Of a DNA stretch of 64,000 nt, positions 9,695 through 18,090 are shown piece after piece; position 1 is the first letter of the stretch; each line of letters starts with the position of its first letter. The stretch spans positions 1,240,001 to 1,304,000 of the forward strand of contig CAVUSI010000003.1 in assembly GCA_963744115.1 (NCBI GenBank). Reading direction: 5' to 3'. The notes under the pieces were generated by a model, which was not told the DNA's origin, made no database searches, and saw only the letters and a list, made by a program, of their open reading frames with translations. Source of the stretch: Chersky-267 sp963744115. Its GTDB lineage: Bacteria; Chloroflexota; Limnocylindria; Limnocylindrales; CSP1-4. The position numbers were made by a program, and so were the translations under genes.

Positions 9695-10942
9695 CTATGA
9701 CGATGTCAGCGAGATCTGCCCAGTCGCGCGATCGACATGGACCGACAGCGCGGCGAGCGGCTGATCCGTGGGGCCGGCGATCGGGCGGGCGCCATGGGTC
9801 GGGTCGAACGTGGCGCCATGGCACGGGCAGATGAGCAGCCCCGACGACGGGTCGTACTCCACCGTGCAGCCAGCGTGCGTGCAGGTCAGGTCGTAGGCGA
9901 CGACCTTCCCGTTCGGGAGGAGGAGGACGGCGCTCGGATCGCCGGTCGTCGGATCGGTGAACCCGATCGGGCGGTCGGCCCGAAGGTGGGTCAGGCTGCC
10001 GATCGGGGTGCCCGCGGTCGGATCGGTCGGACCGGTCGGCGCGACGGTGGACGATGTCGGCGTCGGAGTCGTGACCGCCGTTCCCGCGTCGGCGGTGGTC
10101 ACCGGCGCTGCCGACGCGCCCGAGAGCCCGGTCGAGGGTCCCGAGGACGAGCCGAGAGCGGATCCGTCCCGACCGCGCACGATCGGTCCGACGACCGCCC
10201 CCAACGAGGCCAGGACCAGCGCCGCTGCGCCGATCAGCCCAGCTTCGAGCACGGCCCGGCGCGTCACGCCGTCATCGGCCTCAGGTATCGGCCGTCCCCG
10301 AGCAGCGGCAAGGCGGCGTTGCCGCTGCTCGCGCGGCGTGCCCTCCGAGCTGGACGAGGGCAGCCAGGCATGCACCGTGAACATGCCGCCGGTCCCCGCA
10401 AGGGCCAGGGTGATCCAGCCGATCGCAAAGGGGAGGTCCGGGCCGTAGTAGTACGGCTTGATCGCCCACGACGCCGTGAGCCAGAAGAGGATCGCGAGGG
10501 CCGCGCCGGCTGCCGCGCAGACCCGAAAGAGGAGGCCTGTCAGCGTCCCGACACCGATGGCGATCTCGAGCAGGGCGATCCCGGCACCGACCGCGATGGG
10601 GAAGGGCTGACCGAAGGCGACCACGAGCGGCGCGAGGGGCGACGTATGGACGAAGGCGGCCATCTGTGCGGCGATGGATCCCGGTCCGGCGTCGCGCAGG
10701 AACGCCGGATCGATGAGCTTGTCGAGGCCGGCGTAGAGAAAGGTCACGCCAAGGAAGATCCGCAGCGGAACGAGGGCGATCCCGGAGACCCCTTGCCGGG
10801 GTGAGGCCTCGATCGGGGCCCGCGGGCCGTCCGCCCACGACGAGTCGTCCGGGGACGCGCCGGGGCGCGACGGTCGATCCCGCGCGACGTACTCCGCGTC
10901 GCGGGGCGATCTCCGACGCTGGGCGCGATCGCGCTGACTCAT
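9695..10942 (-). CDS. DoxX-like membrane domain fused to a Rieske [2Fe-2S] domain
   Basis: A 415-residue fusion. Residues of about 55-200 form a four-helix DoxX/DoxD-type domain (LRIFLGVTFLYAGLDKL, then PLAPLVVAFGQPF and GTGGMFTVHAWL). A further helix near 235-255 is preceded by TRRAVLEAG, as in Tat-dependent Rieske proteins. A low-complexity Thr/Pro linker leads to a Rieske domain with cluster ligands Cys354, His356, Cys372 and His375 and the disulfide pair Cys359/Cys374 (CTHAGC, CPCHG). DoxD-type proteins pass electrons to quinone in thiosulfate:quinone oxidoreductases, so a quinone-linked redox role at the outer face of the membrane is a reasonable inference. GGAGGCGG precedes the ATG. Confidence 0.85.
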   Translation of the reverse strand: MSQRDRAQRRRSPRDAEYVARDRPSRPGASPDDSSWADGPRAPIEASPRQGVSGIALVPLRIFLGVTFLYAGLDKLIDPAFLRDAGPGSIAAQMAAFVHTSPLAPLVVAFGQPFPIAVGAGIALLEIAIGVGTLTGLLFRVCAAAGAALAILFWLTASWAIKPYYYGPDLPFAIGWITLALAGTGGMFTVHAWLPSSSSEGTPREQRQRRLAAARGRPIPEADDGVTRRAVLEAGLIGAAALVLASLGAVVGPIVRGRDGSALGSSSGPSTGLSGASAAPVTTADAGTAVTTPTPTSSTVAPTGPTDPTAGTPIGSLTHLRADRPIGFTDPTTGDPSAVLLLPNGKVVAYDLTCTHAGCTVEYDPSSGLLICPCHGATFDPTHGARPIAGPTDQPLAALSVHVDRATGQISLTSS

Positions 10943-11045
10943 CCGCCGCCTCCATGGGTGTCTGAGAAGGCAGCATGACCGGCGAACATTGGCTCACCAT
11001 GAGTCCTGGATGGTCGCGCTGCCACCGCAGGCGCGGGAGATCGAC

Positions 11046-11834
11046 CTACCGAGCCCCCGCGCCGACGAGGACCGGCCGCTCGATCATCGCCGGCTCGACC
11101 GGCGGGGCGACCGGTGCGGGCGGACGGATCACGCCGTCGCGCATCCGGACGATGCGGTCACATGCGTCACCGACGTCGCTATCGTGGGTGACCAGGATGA
11201 ATGTCTGGCCCTGCTCGCGATTGGATTGCCGCAGCAGTGCCAGGACCTCGGCCGACCGCTCCGAATCGAGGTTGCCGGTCGGCTCGTCGGCAAGCACGAG
11301 ACGAGGCCGATTGACCAGGGCTCGCGCGATCGCGACCCGCTGCTGTTCGCCTCCTGAGAGTTCGGACGGCCGATGGGCCGCCCGGTCGGCGAGCCCGACC
11401 CGGTCGAGCGCCTCGACGGCCGCGGCGCGTCCCGCTGCGCCACCATTGCCGGCGTAATCGGCCGCGAGGACGACGTTCTCGACGGCGGTCAGCGTCGGGA
11501 CGAGGTTGAAGTCCTGGAAGACGAACCCCATCTCTCGGGCGCGGATCCTCGTCCGTTCGCGGTCGCTGATGGCGACGACGTCCCGACCGTCGAACGTGAG
11601 CTCGGGCCGTGGGCCGTCGTCGAGGTCGGGTGCGTGGAGCAGCCCCAGGATGTGCATCAGGGTGCTCTTGCCGGAACCGGACGGTCCCATGATGGCCACC
11701 ATCTCGCCCGCATCGATGGCGAACTCGACACCTCGAAGCGCCTGCACCTCGTTGTGCCTGCCGAGCTTGTAAGTCTTGCGCAGGCTATGCCCGGCGAGCA
11801 GTCGGGCAGGTCGATCTTCCGTGAGCGTGGTCAT
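11046..11834 (-). CDS. ABC transporter ATP-binding protein, MacB/LolD type
   Basis: A 262-residue ATPase with Walker A GPSGSGKST, Q-loop FVFQDFNLVPTLTAVENV, signature LSGGEQQR, Walker B LVLADEPTG and switch His in LVTHD. The GNLDSE after Walker B and the Q-loop wording are typical of the MacB/LolD/FtsE group. It pairs with the permease encoded just upstream on the same strand, 5 bp away. The ATG at 11834 is taken because the residues before it in this frame belong to a shadow of the permease gene. Such pairs act in lipoprotein trafficking, peptide or antibiotic export or cell-envelope sensing. No periplasmic adaptor gene is adjacent. Confidence 0.93.
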   Translation of the reverse strand: MTTLTEDRPARLLAGHSLRKTYKLGRHNEVQALRGVEFAIDAGEMVAIMGPSGSGKSTLMHILGLLHAPDLDDGPRPELTFDGRDVVAISDRERTRIRAREMGFVFQDFNLVPTLTAVENVVLAADYAGNGGAAGRAAAVEALDRVGLADRAAHRPSELSGGEQQRVAIARALVNRPRLVLADEPTGNLDSERSAEVLALLRQSNREQGQTFILVTHDSDVGDACDRIVRMRDGVIRPPAPVAPPVEPAMIERPVLVGAGAR

Positions 11835-11839
11835 GGCAG

Positions 11840-13015
11840 TCACTCGTAGCGCAGTGCCGTGACCGGATCGAGCCGGGCGGCGTGGAGGGCCGGGACGAAG
11901 CCGGCGAGTGCGCCGAGGATCGTCGAGAAGGCGACGGCGGTGATCGCAGTGCCGGTCGTGAGCTCGAACAGGACCGTGCCCGACGACCGACCCGCTTCGT
12001 TGACGACGGTGACGACGATCGCGCCGAGGATCAGCCCGACGGCCCCACCGATGAACCCGATAAGCGCCGACTCGATGACCAGCTCTCGGACGATCCGCGA
12101 CCGACTGCCGCCGATCGCGCGCTTGATCCCGATCTCTCGGGTCCGCTCGGCGATCGACATGGCCATCGTGTTCACCACCGACAACCCGCCGACGAGCAGG
12201 CTGATCAGTGCGATCCCCACCAGGATCGAGTTCAGGATCGACGTCGCGCTGCCGATCTGCTTGTCGAAGTCCTTGCCGGTCATCGTCGAGACTCCGGGGA
12301 CCTCGGCCTTGATCCGTGCGGCGAGGGCCTCGACGTCCTGGCCCGGCTTCGGATAGACGACCATCGACGTCGCGAGGTCCGAGGCCGTGAGCTTGCCCTG
12401 GATCATCGGCGGCAGGGTCTTGATGAACAGCTGCTGGGCCGCGGCGAGCGGGATCTGCGCGGCCTGGTCGGGCGCGGTGAGCGTCGGCTCGAGGACCCCG
12501 ATGACCGTGAACGGCACGCCCTTGAGGACGATCGTGTCGCCGGGGTGTTTGTCGTACTTTCGGGCGATGTCCGACCCGAGCACGGTGACGTTCGAGCCCT
12601 CGTCCGCGGCGGTCCTGGCCCGGCCTTCGGCGATCGTGGTCTTGAACTTCTCGAGTCCCTGGTCCGAGCCGGGCACGCTGCCGGAGATCATCGGTGGCAC
12701 GCCCATCGACACGGCACTCGCCTGATCGTCCATGAGCATCATCACGGCGGAGTCGACGACGTTCACACCCTCGACCGCCAGGAGCTTGTCGGCCGTCGAC
12801 AGCGACATCGGCGCGCTGGCGAACCCGCCCAGCTGACCGCTGGCGTCGGCAACGGTGACCTTGTCGGCGTAATACCCCGAGCCGCCGGCGACGAGGGCGT
12901 TGATCTTGTTGGCCATCGATCCGAACACCACGAGGGCCCAGATCCCGATGGTGATCCCGAGGATCGTCAGGACCGTCCTGACAGGGCGACGCCCCAGGTT
13001 TCGCAGGTAACGCAT
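11840..13015 (-). CDS. ABC transporter permease, MacB/FtsX family
   Basis: A 391-residue permease with the family layout: one N-terminal helix (RTVLTILGITIGIWALVVFG), a large extracytoplasmic MacB-PCD region with the usual GxxxT/VLG segments, then three C-terminal helices (SILVGIALISLLVGGLSVVN; GFIGGAVGLILGAIVV; AFSTILGALAGFVPA) ending in ARLDPVTALRYE. REIGIKRAIGGSR is the coupling helix that contacts the ATPase. The ATG at 13015 follows GGCGGAG by five bases, and the upstream in-frame ATG has no such site. The two genes form an operon in the order permease-ATPase. Confidence 0.92.
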   Translation of the reverse strand: MRYLRNLGRRPVRTVLTILGITIGIWALVVFGSMANKINALVAGGSGYYADKVTVADASGQLGGFASAPMSLSTADKLLAVEGVNVVDSAVMMLMDDQASAVSMGVPPMISGSVPGSDQGLEKFKTTIAEGRARTAADEGSNVTVLGSDIARKYDKHPGDTIVLKGVPFTVIGVLEPTLTAPDQAAQIPLAAAQQLFIKTLPPMIQGKLTASDLATSMVVYPKPGQDVEALAARIKAEVPGVSTMTGKDFDKQIGSATSILNSILVGIALISLLVGGLSVVNTMAMSIAERTREIGIKRAIGGSRSRIVRELVIESALIGFIGGAVGLILGAIVVTVVNEAGRSSGTVLFELTTGTAITAVAFSTILGALAGFVPALHAARLDPVTALRYE

Positions 13016-13245
13016 CGACTCCGCCTCGCTTGGAGCGGGGGACGGCCGACGACGCCATGCGGCCCGCTCGAGGCCACCTAGTCGCGACACTCCAACCGAG
13101 GAGCCTGCGGGATGCCCCGGCCCACGTCACGGGCCGCTCCGTCCATCCCGCGATCGCACTCTCGGTGAGTGTCTACAGTCCGGTCGAAAGCCGCATGTTC
13201 CGTTCGTCGCATCCGCACGGGCCAGTCGGCCCGTCCTTCACTCCG

Positions 13246-13485
13246 CTACCCCACGACGGCCGGAGCGTGGACCCTTTCGTAGATGACCTCGCACGCCGAG
13301 CACCGGTCCGCCGCGGGGACGTCCCAGCTATCGGCACGGTAGACGTCGTACGCGGGATCGAGGAAGGCGCGTCCGCAGGCGACCAGAAGGCGGCCTTGGG
13401 TCGACAGGGTCGGGCCACTCGTCCAGTGCCAGGAGCCCTGCGGACCCTCGGTCAGTGGACGAACCCACCGCTTCATCCCGGGCAT
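13246..13485 (-). CDS. small hypothetical protein with CxxC-type cysteines
   Basis: A possible 79-residue protein starting MPGMKRW. It has a conserved-looking core (SWHWTSGPTL, LVACGRAF) and a terminal CSACE pair. The arrangement of one CG and a later CxxC recalls the short zinc-ribbon proteins common in high-GC genomes. GGAGG stands 6 bp before the ATG at 13485, which favours translation. I cannot name a family, and the gene could be spurious. A perfect 7-1-7 palindrome lies about 60 bp upstream. Confidence 0.45.
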   Translation of the reverse strand: MPGMKRWVRPLTEGPQGSWHWTSGPTLSTQGRLLVACGRAFLDPAYDVYRADSWDVPAADRCSACEVIYERVHAPAVVG

Positions 13486-13543
13486 GGCGCGCCTCCGTTC
13501 GATGGTCGCCCAACGGGGACACGGAGGGCCAGGGCGGCCTTGG

Positions 13544-13558
13544 GTTCGAGGCTCGAAC
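13544..13558. repeat. perfect palindrome GTTCGAGGCTCGAAC
   Basis: Seven-base arms GTTCGAG/CTCGAAC around one G. It lies upstream of the small Cys-rich gene (minus strand) and about 95 bp upstream of tRNA-Lys (plus strand), where a dimeric regulator could bind. It is not the CGAAC-N4-GTTCG arrangement of a Gram-positive LexA box. Confidence 0.4.
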
Positions 13559-13652
13559 AACGGGGGGACGCCCGCCACCACCCGTTGGTCCCCAGGGGGC
13601 CATCCGATGGTTGTCGAGGACGTCCGGAAGGTGCATGCGCTACCATCGCCGC

Positions 13653-13727
13653 GGGCCGGTAGCTCAACGGCAGAGCAGCTGACTCTTAATCAGCTGGTTG
13701 AGAGTTCGAATCTCTCCCGGCTCACCA
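13653..13727 (+). tRNA. tRNA-Lys (anticodon CTT)
   Basis: A 75-nt cloverleaf. The 7-bp acceptor stem GGGCCGG/CCGGCTC contains one G-U pair, then come discriminator A and an encoded CCA. The D arm has TAGCTCAACGGCAGAGC. The anticodon stem GCTGA/TCAGC encloses loop CTCTTAA (anticodon CUU). The variable loop is 5 nt, and the T arm is GAGAG-TTCGAAT-CTCTC. All standard features are intact. Confidence 0.97.
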
Positions 13728-13744
13728 CTCTGCCACGCAGGACG

Positions 13745-13771
13745 AGACCCTCGGATCACCTCCGGGGGTCT
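13745..13771 (+). terminator. hairpin terminator after tRNA-Lys
   Basis: An 11-bp stem (AGACCCTCGGA / TCCGGGGGTCT with one T-G pair, loop TCACC) starts 18 nt after the CCA end and runs into TTGTGATT. The tail is only moderately T-rich, which is common in such GC-rich genomes. Confidence 0.6.
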
Positions 13772-13941
13772 TGTGATTCGGCGCGGATCATCCCGGACGT
13801 GCCGGCGGAGCGCGGCGACGCTCACCGGACCCTGGTGGGCGCAGGACCTCGTCGGATCCTGTCATCCCGCCTGCCGGTGTGCCTGCCGACGGTCCAAGAT
13901 GGACTGGTTTCGGCGGGAGATCATGCACGGGAGGGATTCCT

Positions 13942-14304
13942 GTGAGCCGGCTGCTCGTTCACATCGCCACTGGTCCCGAGAACCCGACCCGGGTCGCGCT
14001 CGGGCTGCTCGTGGCCCGGACCGCTCTCGAGGCCGGCCACGCGGTCGACCTGTTCATCGCGGGCGACGGCGTCGCGATCCTGCGCCCGGAGACCCTCGAC
14101 GTGGCGAACGGCATCGGGACCGGGAGTTTACGCGAGCACGTCGATGCGCTCGTCGCTGGTGGCGCTCGTTTCTACGTCTCAGGGCTCTCGAGCAAGGCCC
14201 GTGGGCTCACCGTCGGATCGCTCGGAGGCCTGGTCGTGACGATGGCTCCGCCGGCGCGGCTCGTCGAGCTCGCGTTCGAGGTCGACCGGGTCATCAGCTA
14301 CTGA
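13942..14304 (+). CDS. DsrE-family protein
   Basis: A 120-residue protein with the DsrE/DsrF-like fold pattern: LVHIATGPENPTRVALGLLVA at the start (beta strand, loop, helix), AVDLFIAGDGV, and FYVSGLSSKARG in place of the usual cysteine-bearing loop. Family members relay sulfur or bind small ligands. The usual active cysteine is missing here, so a sulfurtransferase role is doubtful. The GTG at 13942 has GGGAGG 8 nt upstream. It is apparently monocistronic and convergent with the lipoprotein gene. Confidence 0.75.
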   Translation: MSRLLVHIATGPENPTRVALGLLVARTALEAGHAVDLFIAGDGVAILRPETLDVANGIGTGSLREHVDALVAGGARFYVSGLSSKARGLTVGSLGGLVVTMAPPARLVELAFEVDRVISY

Positions 14305-14327
14305 CCTGCCGGTCCCGCCGCCGACCG

Positions 14328-14882
14328 TCAGAGCTCGACGCCGAGGACCTTGAAGTCCTTCCGGACGAGGTCGGCCGCGCCGGACGAGATCCGCTCGGCG
14401 ATGAAGATGTCCCGTGAGTCGACCTGGGCGCCCATCGCGACCTTGGTCGCCTTCAGGTCGAGAGCGGCGGCCTTGTCCGTGGCCTCGAGCAGCGCCTTGA
14501 TGTGCCCGGCCATGCCCTTCGGGAACGTCACCGGGCGGATCGCATCGGCGAAGGTCCGTTCGGCATCCGCCATCGCCTTGTAGTGGGCCCGGACCTTGGC
14601 CGTCTGCGGCTGCGAGACGATCGCGCGGACCCAGTCGACCGCCAGCTTGTCGACGGTCCGGTTGTAGGCATCGGCGGCGGCCTTGTACGCCGCTGCTGCG
14701 GCGACCACGTCCGGGTCCACGCTCGGACGAGCCGAGGCGCCGCCGGCCGACGCGACGGGCGAACCGGCCGGACGTGCGGCCGAGGACGGGGCGCTCGCTC
14801 CCGATCCCGAGCAGCCCGCCGCGACCACGGAGAGCACGCCCACCATCAGGAGCAACGCTGCGGTGACCCCGGTGCGCGTCAT
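14328..14882 (-). CDS. putative lipoprotein, unknown function
   Basis: A 184-residue secreted lipoprotein. The signal segment LLLMVGVLSVVAAGC ends in a lipobox (VAAGC, Cys near residue 24), followed by a Ser/Ala/Pro-rich spacer and a helical domain rich in Ala, Lys and Asp (residues 65-184). The helical part has the repeating Ala-Asp-Lys character of DUF305-like or four-helix sensor domains, but I cannot assign it. GGAGGTCAC immediately precedes the ATG at 14882, fixing the start. It is divergent from the HD-GYP gene. Confidence 0.7.
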   Translation of the reverse strand: MTRTGVTAALLLMVGVLSVVAAGCSGSGASAPSSAARPAGSPVASAGGASARPSVDPDVVAAAAAYKAAADAYNRTVDKLAVDWVRAIVSQPQTAKVRAHYKAMADAERTFADAIRPVTFPKGMAGHIKALLEATDKAAALDLKATKVAMGAQVDSRDIFIAERISSGAADLVRKDFKVLGVEL

Positions 14883-14952
14883 GTGACCTCCGTTCCAAGC
14901 TCGATCGCCGGCGGGATCGTGCTCGCCGCGTGCCGGTCCGGTCCCTGGCTCG

Positions 14953-16530
14953 ATGGTCAGGGTGGTCCCCGACCGGGACTTTCGTGGGGGGGTCGACGGG
15001 ACCCGGAAACGCTGGAATGGGACCCACACCGGGGCCGGCGGCGTCGATCGCACCGTCGCGTCCCGATGGTGGCATCGAGGTTCCCGGTTGGCCATCCCCC
15101 GCGAATCGTCCTCGCCGGCGCCGCGGACCGGCCCGCGCTTCCGCCTCGATGTCGGCACGTTCGTCTGGATCCTGACAGTGGCGGCCGCGGCCAGCCTGTT
15201 CCTGCCCCGCGCCGCGTGGGTCGCCACGGACACCTCCTGGCAGTTCGCCTTCATCGTCCTGACGATCCTGTCGATCGCGCTCGAGTTCGTCGCCGTCGAG
15301 CTCCCGCAAGGCGGCGTGGTCTCGGTCGCGACGATCGGCCACATCGCCACGATCCTGCTCGTCCCGCCGCCGTTCGCGGCGATCTCCGTCGGCTCGGCGG
15401 TCCTGGTCGAGGAGGTCGTCCACCGACGGCCCCTCCAGCGGATCGCGTTCAACACCTCGTGTCACGTCCTGACGATCTCGCTCGCGTCGTTCGTGGTCGG
15501 CGTCATCGGCGACCCGGCGGTCCTGGTCCAGGAGCGCGCCCAGCTCCAGCTCGTCGTGATGGTCGTGGCGATCACCCTCGTCTATCACCTGGTCAACGAC
15601 CTGCTGACCGACGCCGTGATGGCGCTGGCGACCGGTCGACCGCTGATCTACCTCATCCGCGCCAACGGCCGGAGCACGCTGTTCGCCGAGGCCGGTGCCG
15701 CGATGCTCGGCGTGCTGTTCGCCCTGATCTGGCTCGTCGAGCCGCTCTGGACGACGCTCCTGACGATCCCCGCCGCGGTCATCGCCCGGGCGTTCCAGTA
15801 CATCCGCCAGCTCGAGCGCGAGACCCGCTCGGCGGTGGCGACGATGGCCCAGGTCGTCGACGATCGGGACTCGACCACGTTCCATCACTCGGAGCGAGTG
15901 GCCCATTACGCCGTCACCCTGGCCGTCGAGCTCGAGCTCGACCAGGAGCTGATCGAGCTCATCGGGCAGGCAGCCGCCGTCCACGACCTGGGCAAGATCG
16001 GCGTCCCCGACCGGGTCCTGCTCAAGCCGGGTCCCCTGACGGCGGATGAGCAACTGACGATGTGGCTCCATACGGAGATCGGGGCCCGGATCCTGCGCCA
16101 GTTCCACCTGTTCCGGTCCGGCGCCGAGATCGTCCTCCACCACCACGAGGCATTCGACGGGAGCGGCTATCCGAACGGCCTGATCGGCGAGGCCATCCCG
16201 CTCGGTGCGCGGGTCGTCGCGGTCGCGGACGCCTTCGACGCGATGACGTCCGACCGACCGTACCGGGTGGCGCTGTCGGTCCAGGAGACGATGGAGCGGT
16301 TCGAGGTCGGGTCCGGCACCCAGTGGGACCCGGCGGTCGTCGCGGCCATGCTGACGCTGCTCCGCGCCGGCCGGTTGACGGTCGATCCCCATGCGCCGGA
16401 GGACCACGCACCCGACCACGGACACGACCACGACGACGGGCAGGCTCCCGACGACGACCACGGGCACGACCACGATCACCGCCCCGCCGCCCGCCCGGCC
16501 ATCGGTCACGATCAGGGGACCGCGGCGTGA
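14953..16530 (+). CDS. membrane HD-GYP domain phosphodiesterase with His/Asp-rich tail
   Basis: Up to 525 residues. After a basic N-terminal stretch come six or seven membrane helices (residues about 65-290), a short linker (QLERETRSAVATMAQVVDDRD), then an HD-GYP domain with HHSERVA, HD at 344-345 (VHDLGKIG), LHTEIGA, HHHEAFDG and GYP at 405-407. HD-GYP enzymes hydrolyse cyclic di-GMP, so this is probably a membrane sensor that lowers c-di-GMP. The last 45 residues are an unusual His/Asp repeat (HGHDHDD, HGHDHDHR) that could bind Zn, Ni or Co. The first ATG is used, but the N-terminal 40 residues look untypical and a later start is possible. It overlaps the next gene by four bases. Confidence 0.85.
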   Translation: MVRVVPDRDFRGGVDGTRKRWNGTHTGAGGVDRTVASRWWHRGSRLAIPRESSSPAPRTGPRFRLDVGTFVWILTVAAAASLFLPRAAWVATDTSWQFAFIVLTILSIALEFVAVELPQGGVVSVATIGHIATILLVPPPFAAISVGSAVLVEEVVHRRPLQRIAFNTSCHVLTISLASFVVGVIGDPAVLVQERAQLQLVVMVVAITLVYHLVNDLLTDAVMALATGRPLIYLIRANGRSTLFAEAGAAMLGVLFALIWLVEPLWTTLLTIPAAVIARAFQYIRQLERETRSAVATMAQVVDDRDSTTFHHSERVAHYAVTLAVELELDQELIELIGQAAAVHDLGKIGVPDRVLLKPGPLTADEQLTMWLHTEIGARILRQFHLFRSGAEIVLHHHEAFDGSGYPNGLIGEAIPLGARVVAVADAFDAMTSDRPYRVALSVQETMERFEVGSGTQWDPAVVAAMLTLLRAGRLTVDPHAPEDHAPDHGHDHDDGQAPDDDHGHDHDHRPAARPAIGHDQGTAA

Positions 16531-17915
16531 CCGCCGAGGACGGCCGCGTGACCGCGCGCGACCGCAGCAGCAGCGTCACCGGCCGCGCCTTCGAGGCGCT
16601 CTGGTTCGGCCAGACCGTGTCCGCCATCGGGACGCAGGTGTCGATGGTCGCACTGCCCCTCATCGCCGTACTCGTCCTCCATGTGAGCGCGCTCGAGCTG
16701 GGGATCCTCGCGGCGCTCGAGACGGTCCCGTACCTGGTCCTGTCACTGCCGGCCGGTGTCGTGGTCGACCGCGCGGACCGCCGCCTGACGATGATCCTGT
16801 GCGACCTCGGCCGGGCCGCGATCCTCCTCGCGGCGACCGGGGCGATGGTGGCGGGCGTCCTGACGTTCCAGGTCCTGTGCGTCGTCGCCCTGATCGTCGG
16901 GTCGCTCAGTGTGTTCTTCTCCGTCGCCTACAGCACCTATGTGGCGACGATCCTCGACCATGATCAGCTGGTCGCCGGCAACCAGCGGCTCGAGCTGTCC
17001 GACTCGGCAGCGCAGGTCATCGGCCCGAGCGTCGGCGGGACCCTGATGCAGCTGGCGGGAGGAGCGCTGGCCACGGCCGTCGACGGCCTGTCCTATCTCG
17101 TCTCGGCCGTGGCGATCTGGCGCTCACGGCCGTCGCACTTCGTCGAACGGACGCCTGAGGCGACCGACGCCGCCAAGGTCGGCCTGGTGGCCGGGATCGG
17201 CGAGGGGTTGCGCCGGGTCGCCGGGGATCGCGTCCTGCGCGACCTCGCCGGATCGACCGGCATGTTCAACCTCGGGACCGGGATGCTCCTCGCCGTCGTC
17301 GTCCTGTTCGCGACCGGCGACCTGGGCCTCGACGCCGCCGGGTTCGGGCTCGTCTATGGGGTGGGCAACCTCGGATTCATCGTCGGGGCGATCACGGTCG
17401 GGGCGCTCACCCGCCGAGCGGGGATCGGCCGGGCGTTCGCCTGGTCGACGTACGTCGGGGCCTTCGCGATGGTCCTCATCGCCCTGGCCGGCGGCGTGCT
17501 CGGCGTCGTCCTCCTGCTGGTCGGCCGGTTCGTGGGGGCGGTCGCGGCGCCGTGGTTCAACGTCAATGCGCTGAGCCTGCGCCAGGCGCGGGTCGGCGAC
17601 GCGATCATGGGTCGGGTCAACGCCACGTTCCTGTTCATCGACTGGGGCCCGTTGCCGCTCGGCTCGCTGCTCGGCGGCGCGCTCGCCGGCGCGTTCGGAC
17701 CCCGGGCGGCACTGGCGGCCGCGGCGGCGTGCGGGGTCGTCGGCGCCCTGTGGATCCGACTCTCGCCGGCGTCCCGCCTCGTCGACCTTGGCGCCGCCGC
17801 TTCGGTTCGAGGGACGTCGTCGACGACCACCGTCCCGAGTGGGGCGGCCACCGTCGGGCCGGCCGATGGACCGGACCGCGACGACCCGTCGATCGACCGT
17901 CCGATGGTGGCCTGA
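16527..17915 (+). CDS. MFS transporter, EntS-like (MFS_3) exporter
   Basis: A 462-residue major facilitator with about twelve hydrophobic segments, starting ALWFGQTVSAIGTQVSMVALPLIAV as in the EntS/tetracycline-efflux-like MFS_3 group. The inter-helix motif VVVDRADRR is motif A of MFS, and LDHDQLVAGNQRLELSDSAAQVIGP is the usual family 4-5 region. It should export a small molecule by proton antiport; the substrate is unknown. The GTG start overlaps the HD-GYP stop (GTGA), so expression is coupled to the c-di-GMP enzyme. The residues before it in this frame are a shadow of that gene. Confidence 0.87.
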   Translation: MTAEDGRVTARDRSSSVTGRAFEALWFGQTVSAIGTQVSMVALPLIAVLVLHVSALELGILAALETVPYLVLSLPAGVVVDRADRRLTMILCDLGRAAILLAATGAMVAGVLTFQVLCVVALIVGSLSVFFSVAYSTYVATILDHDQLVAGNQRLELSDSAAQVIGPSVGGTLMQLAGGALATAVDGLSYLVSAVAIWRSRPSHFVERTPEATDAAKVGLVAGIGEGLRRVAGDRVLRDLAGSTGMFNLGTGMLLAVVVLFATGDLGLDAAGFGLVYGVGNLGFIVGAITVGALTRRAGIGRAFAWSTYVGAFAMVLIALAGGVLGVVLLLVGRFVGAVAAPWFNVNALSLRQARVGDAIMGRVNATFLFIDWGPLPLGSLLGGALAGAFGPRAALAAAAACGVVGALWIRLSPASRLVDLGAAASVRGTSSTTTVPSGAATVGPADGPDRDDPSIDRPMVA

Positions 17916-17946
17916 CCCGCGACCGGTCGCTCGCGGGGACTTGGTG

Positions 17947-17952
17947 TAGGCT
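17947..17952 (+). promoter_or_regulatory. possible -10 (TAGGCT) for the LCP gene
   Basis: TAGGCT in GGTGTAGGCTTCC just after the MFS stop is the best -10 candidate. It would give a leader of roughly 130 nt containing the hairpin at 18010-18036. No good -35 is seen. Confidence 0.3.
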
Positions 17953-18009
17953 TCCGACCGGACGCCGCGGACGAGGGGTTCGCGGCCGAGAGGCCCGACT
18001 CGGGTTGCG

Positions 18010-18036
18010 GGCCAGGCGCCACACGGCGCGCTGGCC
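18010..18036 (+). promoter_or_regulatory. strong hairpin in the 5' leader of the LCP gene
   Basis: GGCCAG-GCGCC-ACAC-GGCGC-G-CTGGCC forms an 11-bp stem with a single bulged G and a tetraloop. No T-tract follows, so it looks more like leader structure or an mRNA stabiliser than a terminator. I could not match the leader to a known riboswitch class. Confidence 0.4.
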
Positions 18037-18090
18037 GGCCGTTCCAACGGAGCAGGATCGCCGCGATCCCGCCGCGCAGAGGAGCCGACC

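Noticed and set aside
11835..13130. 430-codon in-frame extension upstream of the ABC ATPase
   Set aside because: It is a frame shadow of the permease gene on the same strand; the ATPase begins at the ATG at 11834.
17947..18090. Possible known riboswitch in the LCP leader
   Set aside because: I looked for c-di-GMP, c-di-AMP, SAM and cobalamin core motifs and found none. Only a simple strong hairpin can be supported.
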